This document shows, piece after piece, positions 1-6,792 of a stretch of DNA of 16,403 bases. The stretch lies in the NCBI GenBank assembly GCA_964458125.1, contig CAYWHE010000078.1, forward strand, positions 1 to 16,403. The letters run 5' to 3'. Numbering within the stretch: position 1 is the stretch's first letter; each line of letters opens with the position of its first letter. The translations under genes and the position numbers were made by a program. The notes under the pieces are model-generated. The model saw nothing but the letters and a program-made list of their open reading frames with translations, was not told the DNA's origin and did no database searches. Source of the stretch: CAYWHE01 sp964458125 (GTDB taxonomy: Bacteria > Bacteroidota > Bacteroidia > AKYH767-A > OLB10).

Positions 1-1
1 T

Positions 2-715
2 GCCGGCGATTTTCTGGCTTTCCCGACCATTTTGCAGATTGAACCGGAAAAGCGAACCGCATCAACCGTCAGCCAGCAGGTTTATTTCACACCAAACCGG
101 AAAACCAAAATCAACCTGCTGGAGCATCTTCTTTCCGATGAGGCAGGCCTGACCAAGGTGATTGTTTTCTGCAAAACCAAGGAGGCTGCCACGGGTCTGT
201 ACCGTTACCTGTCGCGCAGACACGGTGAAAGCCGGGTTCGCGTGATACATGGTAACAAGGCCCAGCAAAGCCGGATCCACGCCGTAACGGAATTCAGGAA
301 AGCGGAAGTGCGGTTACTGGTCGCTACCGATGTGGCGGCCAGGGGTCTGGATATTCCGGCCATCAGCCATGTCATTAATTTTGATGTGCCCCTGGTGGCG
401 GAAGATTATGTGCATCGTATAGGTCGTACCGGGAGGGCTTTACAGACAGGTGTTTCCATCACGTTTTGTCATGATGCGGACTTGTATTACCTGCGGAAAA
501 TTGAAAAACTGATTGGCTCCGCAATTCCTGTGGCAGCGCTGCCTGAAGGTGTATTCGTTGAACAGACGCTATATGACGAGCGGCAGGAGCTGGCCAGGGA
601 AATGGACCAGCAGCGCCGGAAGAGCGATCCGGCTTTCCAGGGGGCATTTCATGAAAAGAAAACAAAAGGAAAGGAAGGTTATACACGAAGAAAGGGACAT
701 GCACGGAAAAAATAA
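2..715 (+). CDS. DEAD-box ATP-dependent RNA helicase, C-terminal part (5' truncated)
   Basis: The reading frame is open from base 2, so the gene enters from outside the window and about 237 residues are visible. These contain the second RecA-like lobe (helicase C domain). VIVFCKTK lies near visible residue 53, motif V (ATDVAARGLDIP) near 108-119 and motif VI (HRIGRTGRA) near 138-146, whose arginines are the ATP-contacting fingers in this family. The visible N-terminus (AGDFLAFPT) resembles the stretch after motif III in RhlE-type helicases, so the first lobe with motifs I-III is missing only because of the window edge. The C-terminal tail is short and rich in Lys/Arg, as in RNA-binding tails of RhlE/DeaD-like enzymes. 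Its likely role is ATP-dependent RNA unwinding in ribosome assembly or RNA turnover in the cytoplasm. The gene overlaps the next one. The family is certain, the subfamily is not. Confidence 0.93.
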   Translation, partial: AGDFLAFPTILQIEPEKRTASTVSQQVYFTPNRKTKINLLEHLLSDEAGLTKVIVFCKTKEAATGLYRYLSRRHGESRVRVIHGNKAQQSRIHAVTEFRKAEVRLLVATDVAARGLDIPAISHVINFDVPLVAEDYVHRIGRTGRALQTGVSITFCHDADLYYLRKIEKLIGSAIPVAALPEGVFVEQTLYDERQELAREMDQQRRKSDPAFQGAFHEKKTKGKEGYTRRKGHARKK

Positions 716-1574
716 GGCCACTGTTATGTTGCTCATTGCCATTCTGGCGGTTATCTGGGGCAGCTCCTTCATCCTCATGAAAAAAGGCTTGCTGGTATTT
801 TCTCCCGAAGAAGTGGCCTCCTACAGGATGTTTTTATCGTTTGCTGTCACCATTCCCTTTTCACTGAAACATTTTCAAAGTGTCCGGCCGGGACATTGGA
901 AATTCATGTGCGCCAGCGGTTTTCTGGGTAATGGGATTCCGGCCATTTTGTTCAGTACCGCACAAACCATGATTGCCAGTTCCATGGCTGGCATGCTGAA
1001 TTCCCTGACTCCGGTTTTCACCCTGCTGGTGGGAAGTTTGTTTTTCGGCATTAGGGTCAGGAACTGGAACATTGCCGGTGTATTTCTCGGGCTGGCAGGT
1101 GCCGTGGGACTGATTATGATTCATTCCGAAGGCGCTCTTGGACAGAACCCCGCCTATGGCCTGTTAATTGTGCTGGCCACGGTCTGCTATGCGTTCAGCG
1201 TGAATATTCTCAGGAGCAAACTGGTGGAACTGGATCCTCTCGCCATCACGGGTTTTGCCCTCATGTTCGCAGGTATCCCGGCGGGAATATATCTGTTAAC
1301 GACTCCTTTTCTCCACGTGCTGCAATCGAATCCTGAAGCACCCAAGGCAGTCCTTTACATCAGCATTTTGTCGGTGATGGGAACCGGTGTTTCCACCGTT
1401 TTATTCAACAGGCTGATTAAAATGACTACCGCTTTAACGGCTTCCTCCGTCACCTACCTGATTCCGGTGGTGGCTATGGGCTGGGGATTACTGGACGGGG
1501 AAGGTTTTGGCGGTTTTCATCTGCTGGCACTTTGCGGCATCCTGGGAGGGGTGTACCTGATCAATAAACGGTAG
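699..1574 (+). CDS. EamA/DMT-superfamily transporter
   Basis: From the ATG at 699 the protein has 291 residues, the usual size for a ten-helix drug/metabolite transporter. It is strongly hydrophobic throughout. The first helix carries the family's typical AVIWGSSFILMKKG pattern near residues 17-30, and two EamA repeats are visible (about 8-138 and 150-291). It should sit in the inner membrane and export a small metabolite; the substrate cannot be read from sequence. Start choice: ATG 699 follows a purine-rich AAGAAAGGGAC and overlaps the helicase stop by 17 bases. An alternative ATG at 651, behind a G-rich stretch at 640-644, would add 16 residues, mostly Lys/Arg/Glu, and lengthen the overlap to 65 bases. 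The longer frame further upstream is not needed. The overlap suggests translation coupled to the helicase gene. Confidence 0.88.
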   Translation: MHGKNKATVMLLIAILAVIWGSSFILMKKGLLVFSPEEVASYRMFLSFAVTIPFSLKHFQSVRPGHWKFMCASGFLGNGIPAILFSTAQTMIASSMAGMLNSLTPVFTLLVGSLFFGIRVRNWNIAGVFLGLAGAVGLIMIHSEGALGQNPAYGLLIVLATVCYAFSVNILRSKLVELDPLAITGFALMFAGIPAGIYLLTTPFLHVLQSNPEAPKAVLYISILSVMGTGVSTVLFNRLIKMTTALTASSVTYLIPVVAMGWGLLDGEGFGGFHLLALCGILGGVYLINKR

Positions 1575-1681
1575 CCCGGCGGACCTGTCCTGTAATTTTA
1601 TGGAAGGAAGCTAGTCAGGCAACCAGTGTAATTTGTTTTTTTTTAGGTTTGCGCGAAGACTGGTTTCAGAAAACCGGAATC

Positions 1682-1716
1682 AAAAATCCCTGCACAGGAA
1701 ATGTCTGTACAGGGAT
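1682..1716 (-). terminator. Rho-independent terminator of the padR-pspC operon
   Basis: Bases 1686-1697 and 1705-1716 form a 12-bp stem around a 7-base loop. Read on the minus strand every position pairs, with one G-U; on the plus strand that position is a C/A mismatch. On the minus strand the stem runs into TTTTTG (complement of 1681-1686). It starts 20 bases after the stop codon of the PspC-domain gene, exactly where its terminator is expected. The plus-strand EamA gene ends upstream at 1574, but the strand-specific pairing and the T-tract favour the minus strand. Confidence 0.8.
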
Positions 1717-1735
1717 CTGCTGAAAACAAATCGAA

Positions 1736-3526
1736 TTATTTATGCTTGCTTTTATCCTCCACCTTAACTCCGTTTTCATCCACCTGAACATGCACGTTCT
1801 TTTTATCATCACGTATATCGATGCCGTTTTTGTCGATTTTCACTTCGGCGTCGGTTGAGATGTCAACTTTTTTACCATTGATGGTGATGTGATGGGTATT
1901 ATCTCCGGAATCATCTGCTGCATCCGTTTTTAGGGAGAAATCAAAGTCGGTGCATTTCAAACCGGCAGGAGTCATCATCCAGTAATGACCCAGCATGTCC
2001 CGGTCATACGTATTGGTGGTGTTTTCTATATCGTAAATGATGTCATCGGCATTGTCATCGAGGTAAATGGTTTTACCCACGGGCACACGCAGGATCAGTG
2101 TGAGCCGCTGGTTCCGGAATTTCGTGTCCCTGGACAGGGTAAAACTCTGATCCAGGAGCAGGAGGGTGTCCTGTTGTTCAAATTTATAATTCATTTTCCT
2201 GGAGTTATTCTCGGCTTCAACCCGGTTGCTGCCGCGGCCGGTTTGCACCTTCACCAGTTCGAACGAGTCGCCCGGTGCTTTCTGAATATCCAACCTGACG
2301 GTGCGAATGCGCATCATCGAATCGAGGGAGCCGCTGATGACTGAAAAATCATCATCATCATCGATGTGGATACCCCAGGAATGGCCGTACTTTTCAGATT
2401 TCACACAGTTGACATACAGGGTGTCCATAGACGGTTGCATGATGGGCACTGTGATGCGGCTGACATCCCTGATGCGGTAGTTCTTGGCAATGCTGAATCC
2501 CAGCACCAGGGAGATGATGACACCGGCAGCGACCAGCAATCCTGCGGTGTATCGTACGAATGAATTTTCCTGGTATTGAATGCCGAAAAGCATTTTGATT
2601 CCTTTGTAAACCAGCATCAGGAAGGGTACGCCCAGCAGCAGGAAGAGGGCGGTGAAGGTCCAGAACTGCTGGGAAGGAGAGAGGAAGAAGTTGGTCAGGA
2701 AAACGGGCACCTCGATTCCTCCTACGCCCAGGATAGCCACGAGGGCCAGCAAAAGGGAGCCCAGAACAAGGAGACCGATCAGCAGCATAAAGACAGCGAG
2801 GACCTTGATTGCGAATTTGAAGAATCCTTTGATGATGTCGAGAACTGTTTCAAAGACATTCTCAAAAAAATTACCGGTTCTTCTTCCAAAATCGCCGCCT
2901 TTGCTTCCGGATGAAAACTCATTCATCCTGGATTTGATGGATTCCATCTCATCGGCTACGGATTTTTTAATGTTTTCGATGTTCACGGGTTCCCCGCGCA
3001 TTTCCAGCTTTTCGGCCGTGGTCCTGGCTTTGGGCAGGATGATCATGAGAATGATATACAGCAGCAATCCCGATCCGGCTGCAAAAAATACAATGGCAAA
3101 GGTGAGTCGGAGCCAGATGGGATCAATGCCCAGCCGGTAACTGATCCCGGAACAGACGCCGCCGATTACCTTGTCATCCGGATCCCGGTAAATCCGCCGG
3201 TATCCCCGGTTAAAAGCCGTGTATGAATGGGCTCCGGAAGATGTCGAATCTTCTTCCCTCGCTTCACCGGCAAACTGTTCCGGCCGTCCCATCATGTTGA
3301 TGACCTCATCCACCTCGGAGTCCCTCACAGGCTGCTGGCTGTTTTTAATGCGTTCCTGGAACATCTCGGCAATGCGCGCTTCGATATCCTGGATGATTTC
3401 ATCCCTGCCATCGGACGATGTAAAATAAGCCCTGATGGCATCCAGGTATTTTTTCAGTTTTTCATAGGCCTGCTCCTCGATGTGGAACACGATGCCTCCT
3501 ATGTTAACGGTTAATGTTTTGTTCAT
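1736..3526 (-). CDS. HAAS/DUF1700-like, PspC-domain membrane protein with beta-rich C-terminal region
   Basis: This protein has 596 residues. Residues 1-90 are helical and end in EVDEVINMMGRPEQFAGE, which resembles the HAAS (DUF1700) signalling module with its closing 'lG.P.e.a.e' motif. A PspC domain follows at about 110-167 (RIYRDPDDKVIGGVCSGIS, then a hydrophobic helix at 141-164). Further hydrophobic segments lie near 236-270, 287-308 and 327-346. Residues 360-596 are polar, with alternating beta-type strands like DUF4097/DUF2807 adhesin-like regions, and finish in three short repeats centred on INGKKVDIS, IDKNGIDIR and VDENGVKVE. PspC proteins act in envelope-stress sensing at the inner membrane. 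The gene begins 5 bases after the padR stop, so the two are almost surely one operon and the protein is likely the membrane partner of that regulator. An even number of helices would put both ends on the same side of the membrane; I could not settle the topology. Confidence 0.88.
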   Translation of the reverse strand: MNKTLTVNIGGIVFHIEEQAYEKLKKYLDAIRAYFTSSDGRDEIIQDIEARIAEMFQERIKNSQQPVRDSEVDEVINMMGRPEQFAGEAREEDSTSSGAHSYTAFNRGYRRIYRDPDDKVIGGVCSGISYRLGIDPIWLRLTFAIVFFAAGSGLLLYIILMIILPKARTTAEKLEMRGEPVNIENIKKSVADEMESIKSRMNEFSSGSKGGDFGRRTGNFFENVFETVLDIIKGFFKFAIKVLAVFMLLIGLLVLGSLLLALVAILGVGGIEVPVFLTNFFLSPSQQFWTFTALFLLLGVPFLMLVYKGIKMLFGIQYQENSFVRYTAGLLVAAGVIISLVLGFSIAKNYRIRDVSRITVPIMQPSMDTLYVNCVKSEKYGHSWGIHIDDDDDFSVISGSLDSMMRIRTVRLDIQKAPGDSFELVKVQTGRGSNRVEAENNSRKMNYKFEQQDTLLLLDQSFTLSRDTKFRNQRLTLILRVPVGKTIYLDDNADDIIYDIENTTNTYDRDMLGHYWMMTPAGLKCTDFDFSLKTDAADDSGDNTHHITINGKKVDISTDAEVKIDKNGIDIRDDKKNVHVQVDENGVKVEDKSKHK

Positions 3527-3531
3527 GGCAG

Positions 3532-3864
3532 TCAGATTTGTTTAGCAGTTTTGTTTACAGCATCCATAAGTTCATTCCAGGTTCCTTTCAGTTCCTTTAA
3601 AAACTCCTCCCCGATGGGAGTGAGTTTGTAATATTTGCGGGGTGGGCCTGCATTGGACTCCACCCAGGTGTAAGTGAGGAGCCCTGCGTTTTTCAGCCTC
3701 GTCAGCAGCGGATACAAAGTACCTTCCACCACGATCAGTTTTGCTTCCTTCATTTTGGCAATGATATCAGATGGATATATTTCTCCCTGTGAAATGATGG
3801 CCATGATGCAAAACTCCAAAACCCCCTTACGCATTTGTGCCTGTGTGTTTTCTAAGTTACTCAC
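3532..3864 (-). CDS. PadR-family transcriptional regulator
   Basis: This 110-residue protein is the short form of PadR. It carries a winged helix-turn-helix with the family hallmark VVEGTLYPLLTRLKNAGLL near residues 44-62, followed by the wing GPPRKYYKLTPIGEEFL (about 73-89) and a C-terminal helix for dimerisation. The N-terminus (MRKGVLEFCIMAII) is typical of the family. It should bind DNA as a dimer and repress its own operon. It is the first gene before the HAAS-PspC membrane protein, 5 bases apart, an arrangement common for PadR and its membrane partner. A 27-base imperfect palindrome with two AGTACT cores lies 64-90 bases upstream of the start codon and overlaps promoter elements, which fits autoregulation. 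The family call is secure; the inducer is unknown. Confidence 0.95.
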   Translation of the reverse strand: MSNLENTQAQMRKGVLEFCIMAIISQGEIYPSDIIAKMKEAKLIVVEGTLYPLLTRLKNAGLLTYTWVESNAGPPRKYYKLTPIGEEFLKELKGTWNELMDAVNKTAKQI

Positions 3865-3910
3865 TGCGTTGGTTTTTAGTGTTAGACATAATTTCTTTTC
3901 TTTTCTGGCA

Positions 3911-3941
3911 CAAATCTACGGTATAAAATAGTACTTTGCAA
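3911..3941 (-). promoter_or_regulatory. Promoter P1 of padR (Bacteroidota type)
   Basis: On the minus strand there is a perfect TAnnTTTG -7 element (TAGATTTG, 3918 to 3911) preceded, after 20 bases, by TTG (3941-3939) at the -33 position. Transcription would start near 3904, leaving a leader of about 40 bases before the padR ATG at 3864. The -33 element lies inside the palindrome at 3928-3954. Confidence 0.7.
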
Positions 3942-3954
3942 TACATAGTACTAT
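3928..3954. promoter_or_regulatory. Candidate PadR operator (imperfect palindrome with AGTACT cores)
   Basis: This 27-base stretch matches its own reverse complement at 22 positions. Both ends are ATAGTACT-type sequences: ATAGTACT at 3928-3935 and the perfect 10-base palindrome ATAGTACTAT at 3945-3954. The two AGTACT cores are 17 bases apart, under two helical turns. It covers the -33 region of P1 and lies just downstream of P2, so a bound dimer would block both. Assignment to the adjacent PadR is inference from position and symmetry. Confidence 0.65.
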
Positions 3955-3960
3955 AAAAAT

Positions 3961-4763
3961 TACAAATTTAATGTAATATATTGATATTCAATAAATTTAT
4001 TTTGAATAACGAAATTTAGTAATACCTTGCTGGAGATACAGCGTTCTCGAATGGAAATATACTGATCATGTGAATTAACTATTAGGGTATGGAGTTCAGT
4101 ATTCAGGGTGAATCCCGGGGTTCGTGATACTATAATATCCGGAATCACCCCTGTACTCATACATCAGCTCAAGCCAGAAAAAACGGATGAATACGGGTCA
4201 TACGGGATGACCCTGATTCTATGGCCATCGGGAACCGATAAATGATCATTTCGTTCCAGGGAAGCGTTACTAGTTGTTCCGGTATTGAACCGGATGCCAC
4301 GCTGCCGAATCCGGACTGGTTATGGTTCATTCTTCCAGCCGTTAAATTATGCAGGTGACAAGGTGATGATTTCCAGCATTACCTGCATACATGGCTTCTT
4401 TCGGAAAAATCCCCGGTAAAAGCAGGGTCCGGTTTTACTTGCTGATTCTAACGGGCATTGGAAATGACTAAAAAAATGATACCGCCTGAAAAGCAAAGTT
4501 CCGCATTCATTTCCCGATCCGGAAGGGCCGGCGGTTGGCTGGGATGAAAGCGAAATCAACGGGTATTGATGAATACCCATGTAAGGAGCAGGTAAAATCC
4601 GTTTGAATAAGAATGTTGGTTTTGTTATCCTGTTCAGGTTGATCCGGTTTGTAAATGAATTTATTTCGTGGTATTCAATGACTAAAACTTTTCAGGCTCC
4701 GGATAAAACTGCAACTGCAGCATGGCCATAATTATAATTTAGCTGCGGATGCAAAGGAGGTCA
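3961..4763. other. Gene-poor intergenic region of about 800 bases
   Basis: I found no convincing gene here. The open frames are short (77 codons or fewer), lack family features and are not preceded by promoter-like signals. The first 60 bases are very AT-rich and hold promoter P2. Further in there is a 9-bp inverted repeat (4348-4356 with 4381-4389, 24-base gap) and a 7-bp hairpin with a 4-base loop (4561-4578, stem GGGTATT). Neither hairpin has a T-tract, so neither looks like a terminator. The region lies after the T9SS cargo gene and before the padR promoters, both on the minus strand. It could hold a small RNA or the remains of a lost gene, but nothing in it proves either. Confidence 0.5.
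3963..3991 (-). promoter_or_regulatory. Possible second promoter P2 of padR
   Basis: On the minus strand a perfect TAnnTTTG element (TAAATTTG, 3970 to 3963) follows TTG (3991-3989) after 18 bases, within an AT-rich stretch. The predicted start is near 3956, right at the edge of the operator palindrome. The AT-richness raises the chance of a coincidental match. Confidence 0.4.
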
Positions 4764-6749
4764 TTACATTTTAACAAAACGGACGGTGAATGCGTTCCGG
4801 TCATCCACCACCCTGATAAAATAAACACCCGGTTGAAGACTGATTAAATTCAGTAAGCAGGATCCCGAAGCATGTTCCTCACCTAAGTCCATATCCGGCT
4901 TCACCCGTCTGCCTGAACAATCATACAGGACAAAGTCATCGCCCGGCCGTATGCCCTGAACAACCAGATACTGATCAGCGGGATCAGGGAAAACATGAAG
5001 ATCCCGGTTCATTACCGGATCATTCTCCCGGCAATTAATGGTTACCGTTTTGGTGTTAGAGGATTTGGAACAACCATAGGAATTGGTCACCACTACTTTG
5101 TAAATGCCGCTGTTTTTTGCCGAATAGGATTGGCCAGTTGCCAGCGGAATGGCCGAACCGTTCTTTTTCCATTGAAAAGAATACCCGTTACCGTTTGTGG
5201 CAGTAAACCCGACGCTGTCACCGGTGCAGAAGGCGAGCGGGCCATCGGCAGAAAATGAAGCCGTTGGTGGTCCGGTGACGGAAAGGGAAGAGGAAGATTT
5301 CTGGCATCCTGCAGAATTAGTAACAATAACCTTATACGTGCCGGTTTTCGTTGCCATATAGACCGAGGAGGTGGCTCCCGGGAGGATGTTGCCGTTTTTC
5401 TTCCATTGCCAGGCGATGGCTGCCGGACTTCCGGCTGTAAGCAACACAGAGCCGCCGGTGCAGAAATTCAACGGACCATTGGCTGTTAGCGTCACGGAAG
5501 GCAGGGAGGCCACTGTCATGTAATTGTTGAGGGTCAATGTGTCCGAACCATAGGCATTTCCCGCAATCAGGGTCACGGCATAGGATCCCGGCGTATTATA
5601 GGTCACGACAGGGTGCTGTAACGTACTGGAGGATGGCGTTCCCCCGGGAAAGGTCCAGTTCCAGGTCAGGGGCTGATGCAGGCTCTGATCCATAAAAGTC
5701 ACATTTTTATATTTACAGACGGACTGATCGTTGGCGGAAAAGGATGCCAGCGGTGGTGGGTATACGAAGGATGCGGGCAGGTAAGGGGAGAGGTCGAACG
5801 ATTTGATAGCGGGGGCGATATTGAACGGGTTTTGCTGCAGACGTTCATTGGAAATATAGCCATAGGCTCCGTTTTTGAAATCAATACCTTCCGTTTGCCC
5901 GTTTACCAGCATGGTTGAAAGGCTGAATTTTCTTTTATTCCCGTTGAAAAACAGGCCTCCGTGATAATCATACATCATCCATAATGAAACCGGAAAAAGA
6001 CCGGATTTATCATATCCCAGCAGTGCCAGTACTCCGCCTTCCTGTATGCAGGCTCCTGTGATAAGCGAGGCCGTATTGAAACTTTCCTTCACCTGGGCCA
6101 CCCAGGTGCCGGGAACAGCAGGCAATACATAATGCCTGCACTGCTTGTTGACCCAGTTTTTACTGAATAGATGAAGGGAATCATTATAAAAGATAACCGA
6201 TTCGCAATCGAAATCGTTGTTGTTGGGTGCCGATACAAAAGAAGTCTGATCGGAAAAGGAAAAGTTAATGATATCGGCTGAAACGGAAGTGGCAGCCGGT
6301 GTAAGTGCGGAAATGGCAATCCGGTAGATTTTCAGATCTGTCCGGTTGCCGTTATTATTGCCAAAGTCGCCAACATAAACATATTGCGGTCCTGCGGCAA
6401 TATCCTCCCAGTCCACATTGGTTGCATTGGTGACGGTTACGCTTTGTAAAACGCTGCCATTGGCGGAATCCACCCGGAACAGCGTATTGCTGTTTCCACT
6501 GTCGTTATGGGTCCATAATTTATTGGCTATAAAAGCAAGGCCTGAGGTCTCATCCAGGACAGGAGTGGCCAGGTTGGCTTTGAACGTTAATCCCAGGTTG
6601 GTGGAAGAATAGAGGCAGGATCCGTCATTGCTGGTGGCGGAGGGATTGTAATTAGTGGCTTGTATATCCATGCAGCCAGGCTGGGCATAACTGTTGGTCT
6701 GGATCAGTCCGGGGATCATCCAGGCGGTTAAAATCAGTTTTTTTATCAT
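4764..6749 (-). CDS. Secreted T9SS cargo protein with PKD and Ig-like domains
   Basis: This 661-residue protein starts with a signal peptide (MIKKLILTAWMIPG, cut near SYA/Q at residue 22). Next comes a cysteine motif, CMDIQATNYNPSATSNDGSC (26-45), common at the N-terminus of Bacteroidota surface proteins. Residues about 55-330 form a beta-propeller-like domain with the motifs HNDSGN, NVDWEDIA and YVGDFGNNNGN, a pattern I recall from many uncharacterised Bacteroidota exoproteins. A PKD domain follows at about 335-415 (FMDQS, WNWTFPGGTPS, PGSYAVTLIA), then two similar Ig-like repeats (420-495, 498-572). The type A T9SS sorting domain at about 585-661 (VFPDPADQYLVV, LQPGVYFIRV, VRFVKM) has PDP where PNP is usual. 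It should be exported by Sec and then released or anchored at the surface. It lies 43 bases after the S8 peptidase gene and is probably its operon partner. The biochemical activity is unknown. Confidence 0.9.
   Translation of the reverse strand: MIKKLILTAWMIPGLIQTNSYAQPGCMDIQATNYNPSATSNDGSCLYSSTNLGLTFKANLATPVLDETSGLAFIANKLWTHNDSGNSNTLFRVDSANGSVLQSVTVTNATNVDWEDIAAGPQYVYVGDFGNNNGNRTDLKIYRIAISALTPAATSVSADIINFSFSDQTSFVSAPNNNDFDCESVIFYNDSLHLFSKNWVNKQCRHYVLPAVPGTWVAQVKESFNTASLITGACIQEGGVLALLGYDKSGLFPVSLWMMYDYHGGLFFNGNKRKFSLSTMLVNGQTEGIDFKNGAYGYISNERLQQNPFNIAPAIKSFDLSPYLPASFVYPPPLASFSANDQSVCKYKNVTFMDQSLHQPLTWNWTFPGGTPSSSTLQHPVVTYNTPGSYAVTLIAGNAYGSDTLTLNNYMTVASLPSVTLTANGPLNFCTGGSVLLTAGSPAAIAWQWKKNGNILPGATSSVYMATKTGTYKVIVTNSAGCQKSSSSLSVTGPPTASFSADGPLAFCTGDSVGFTATNGNGYSFQWKKNGSAIPLATGQSYSAKNSGIYKVVVTNSYGCSKSSNTKTVTINCRENDPVMNRDLHVFPDPADQYLVVQGIRPGDDFVLYDCSGRRVKPDMDLGEEHASGSCLLNLISLQPGVYFIRVVDDRNAFTVRFVKM
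5034..5492 (-). repeat. Tandem Ig-like repeats within the T9SS cargo gene
   Basis: Two copies with a period of 78 residues encode closely related domains. They share GPLxFCTGxSV, QWKKNGxxIPxAT, GxYKVxVTNSxGCxKSS and the spacing of two cysteines that may form a disulfide. The copies have diverged at the nucleotide level, so the duplication is not recent. Confidence 0.8.
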
Positions 6750-6792
6750 CGGGCAATTTTTTGAAGTTATAAGCTATCCACGGTGTCTCGTA

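Noticed and set aside
1636..1644. Run of nine T after the EamA gene as a plus-strand terminator
   Set aside because: I could find no stable stem directly before it.
4100..4150. tRNA-like GGTTCG stretch
   Set aside because: No cloverleaf can be drawn around it; the acceptor and anticodon stems are missing.
3960..4160. 66-codon open frame on the minus strand
   Set aside because: It lies in an AT-rich stretch that holds the padR promoter region, has no family features or start signals, and its composition is unlike the neighbouring genes.
4347..4580. 77-codon open frame on the minus strand
   Set aside because: The predicted peptide has no recognisable domain or signal and no promoter; the overlapping hairpins explain it no better.
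4705..4720. CTGC/GCAG hairpin with TTTT as terminator of the T9SS cargo gene
   Set aside because: The stem is only four base pairs and the T-tract is short; too weak to call.
4753..4761. Perfect Shine-Dalgarno-like AAAGGAGGT on the plus strand
   Set aside because: No start codon or open frame of any size follows at a sensible distance, and the site is next to the end of a minus-strand gene.
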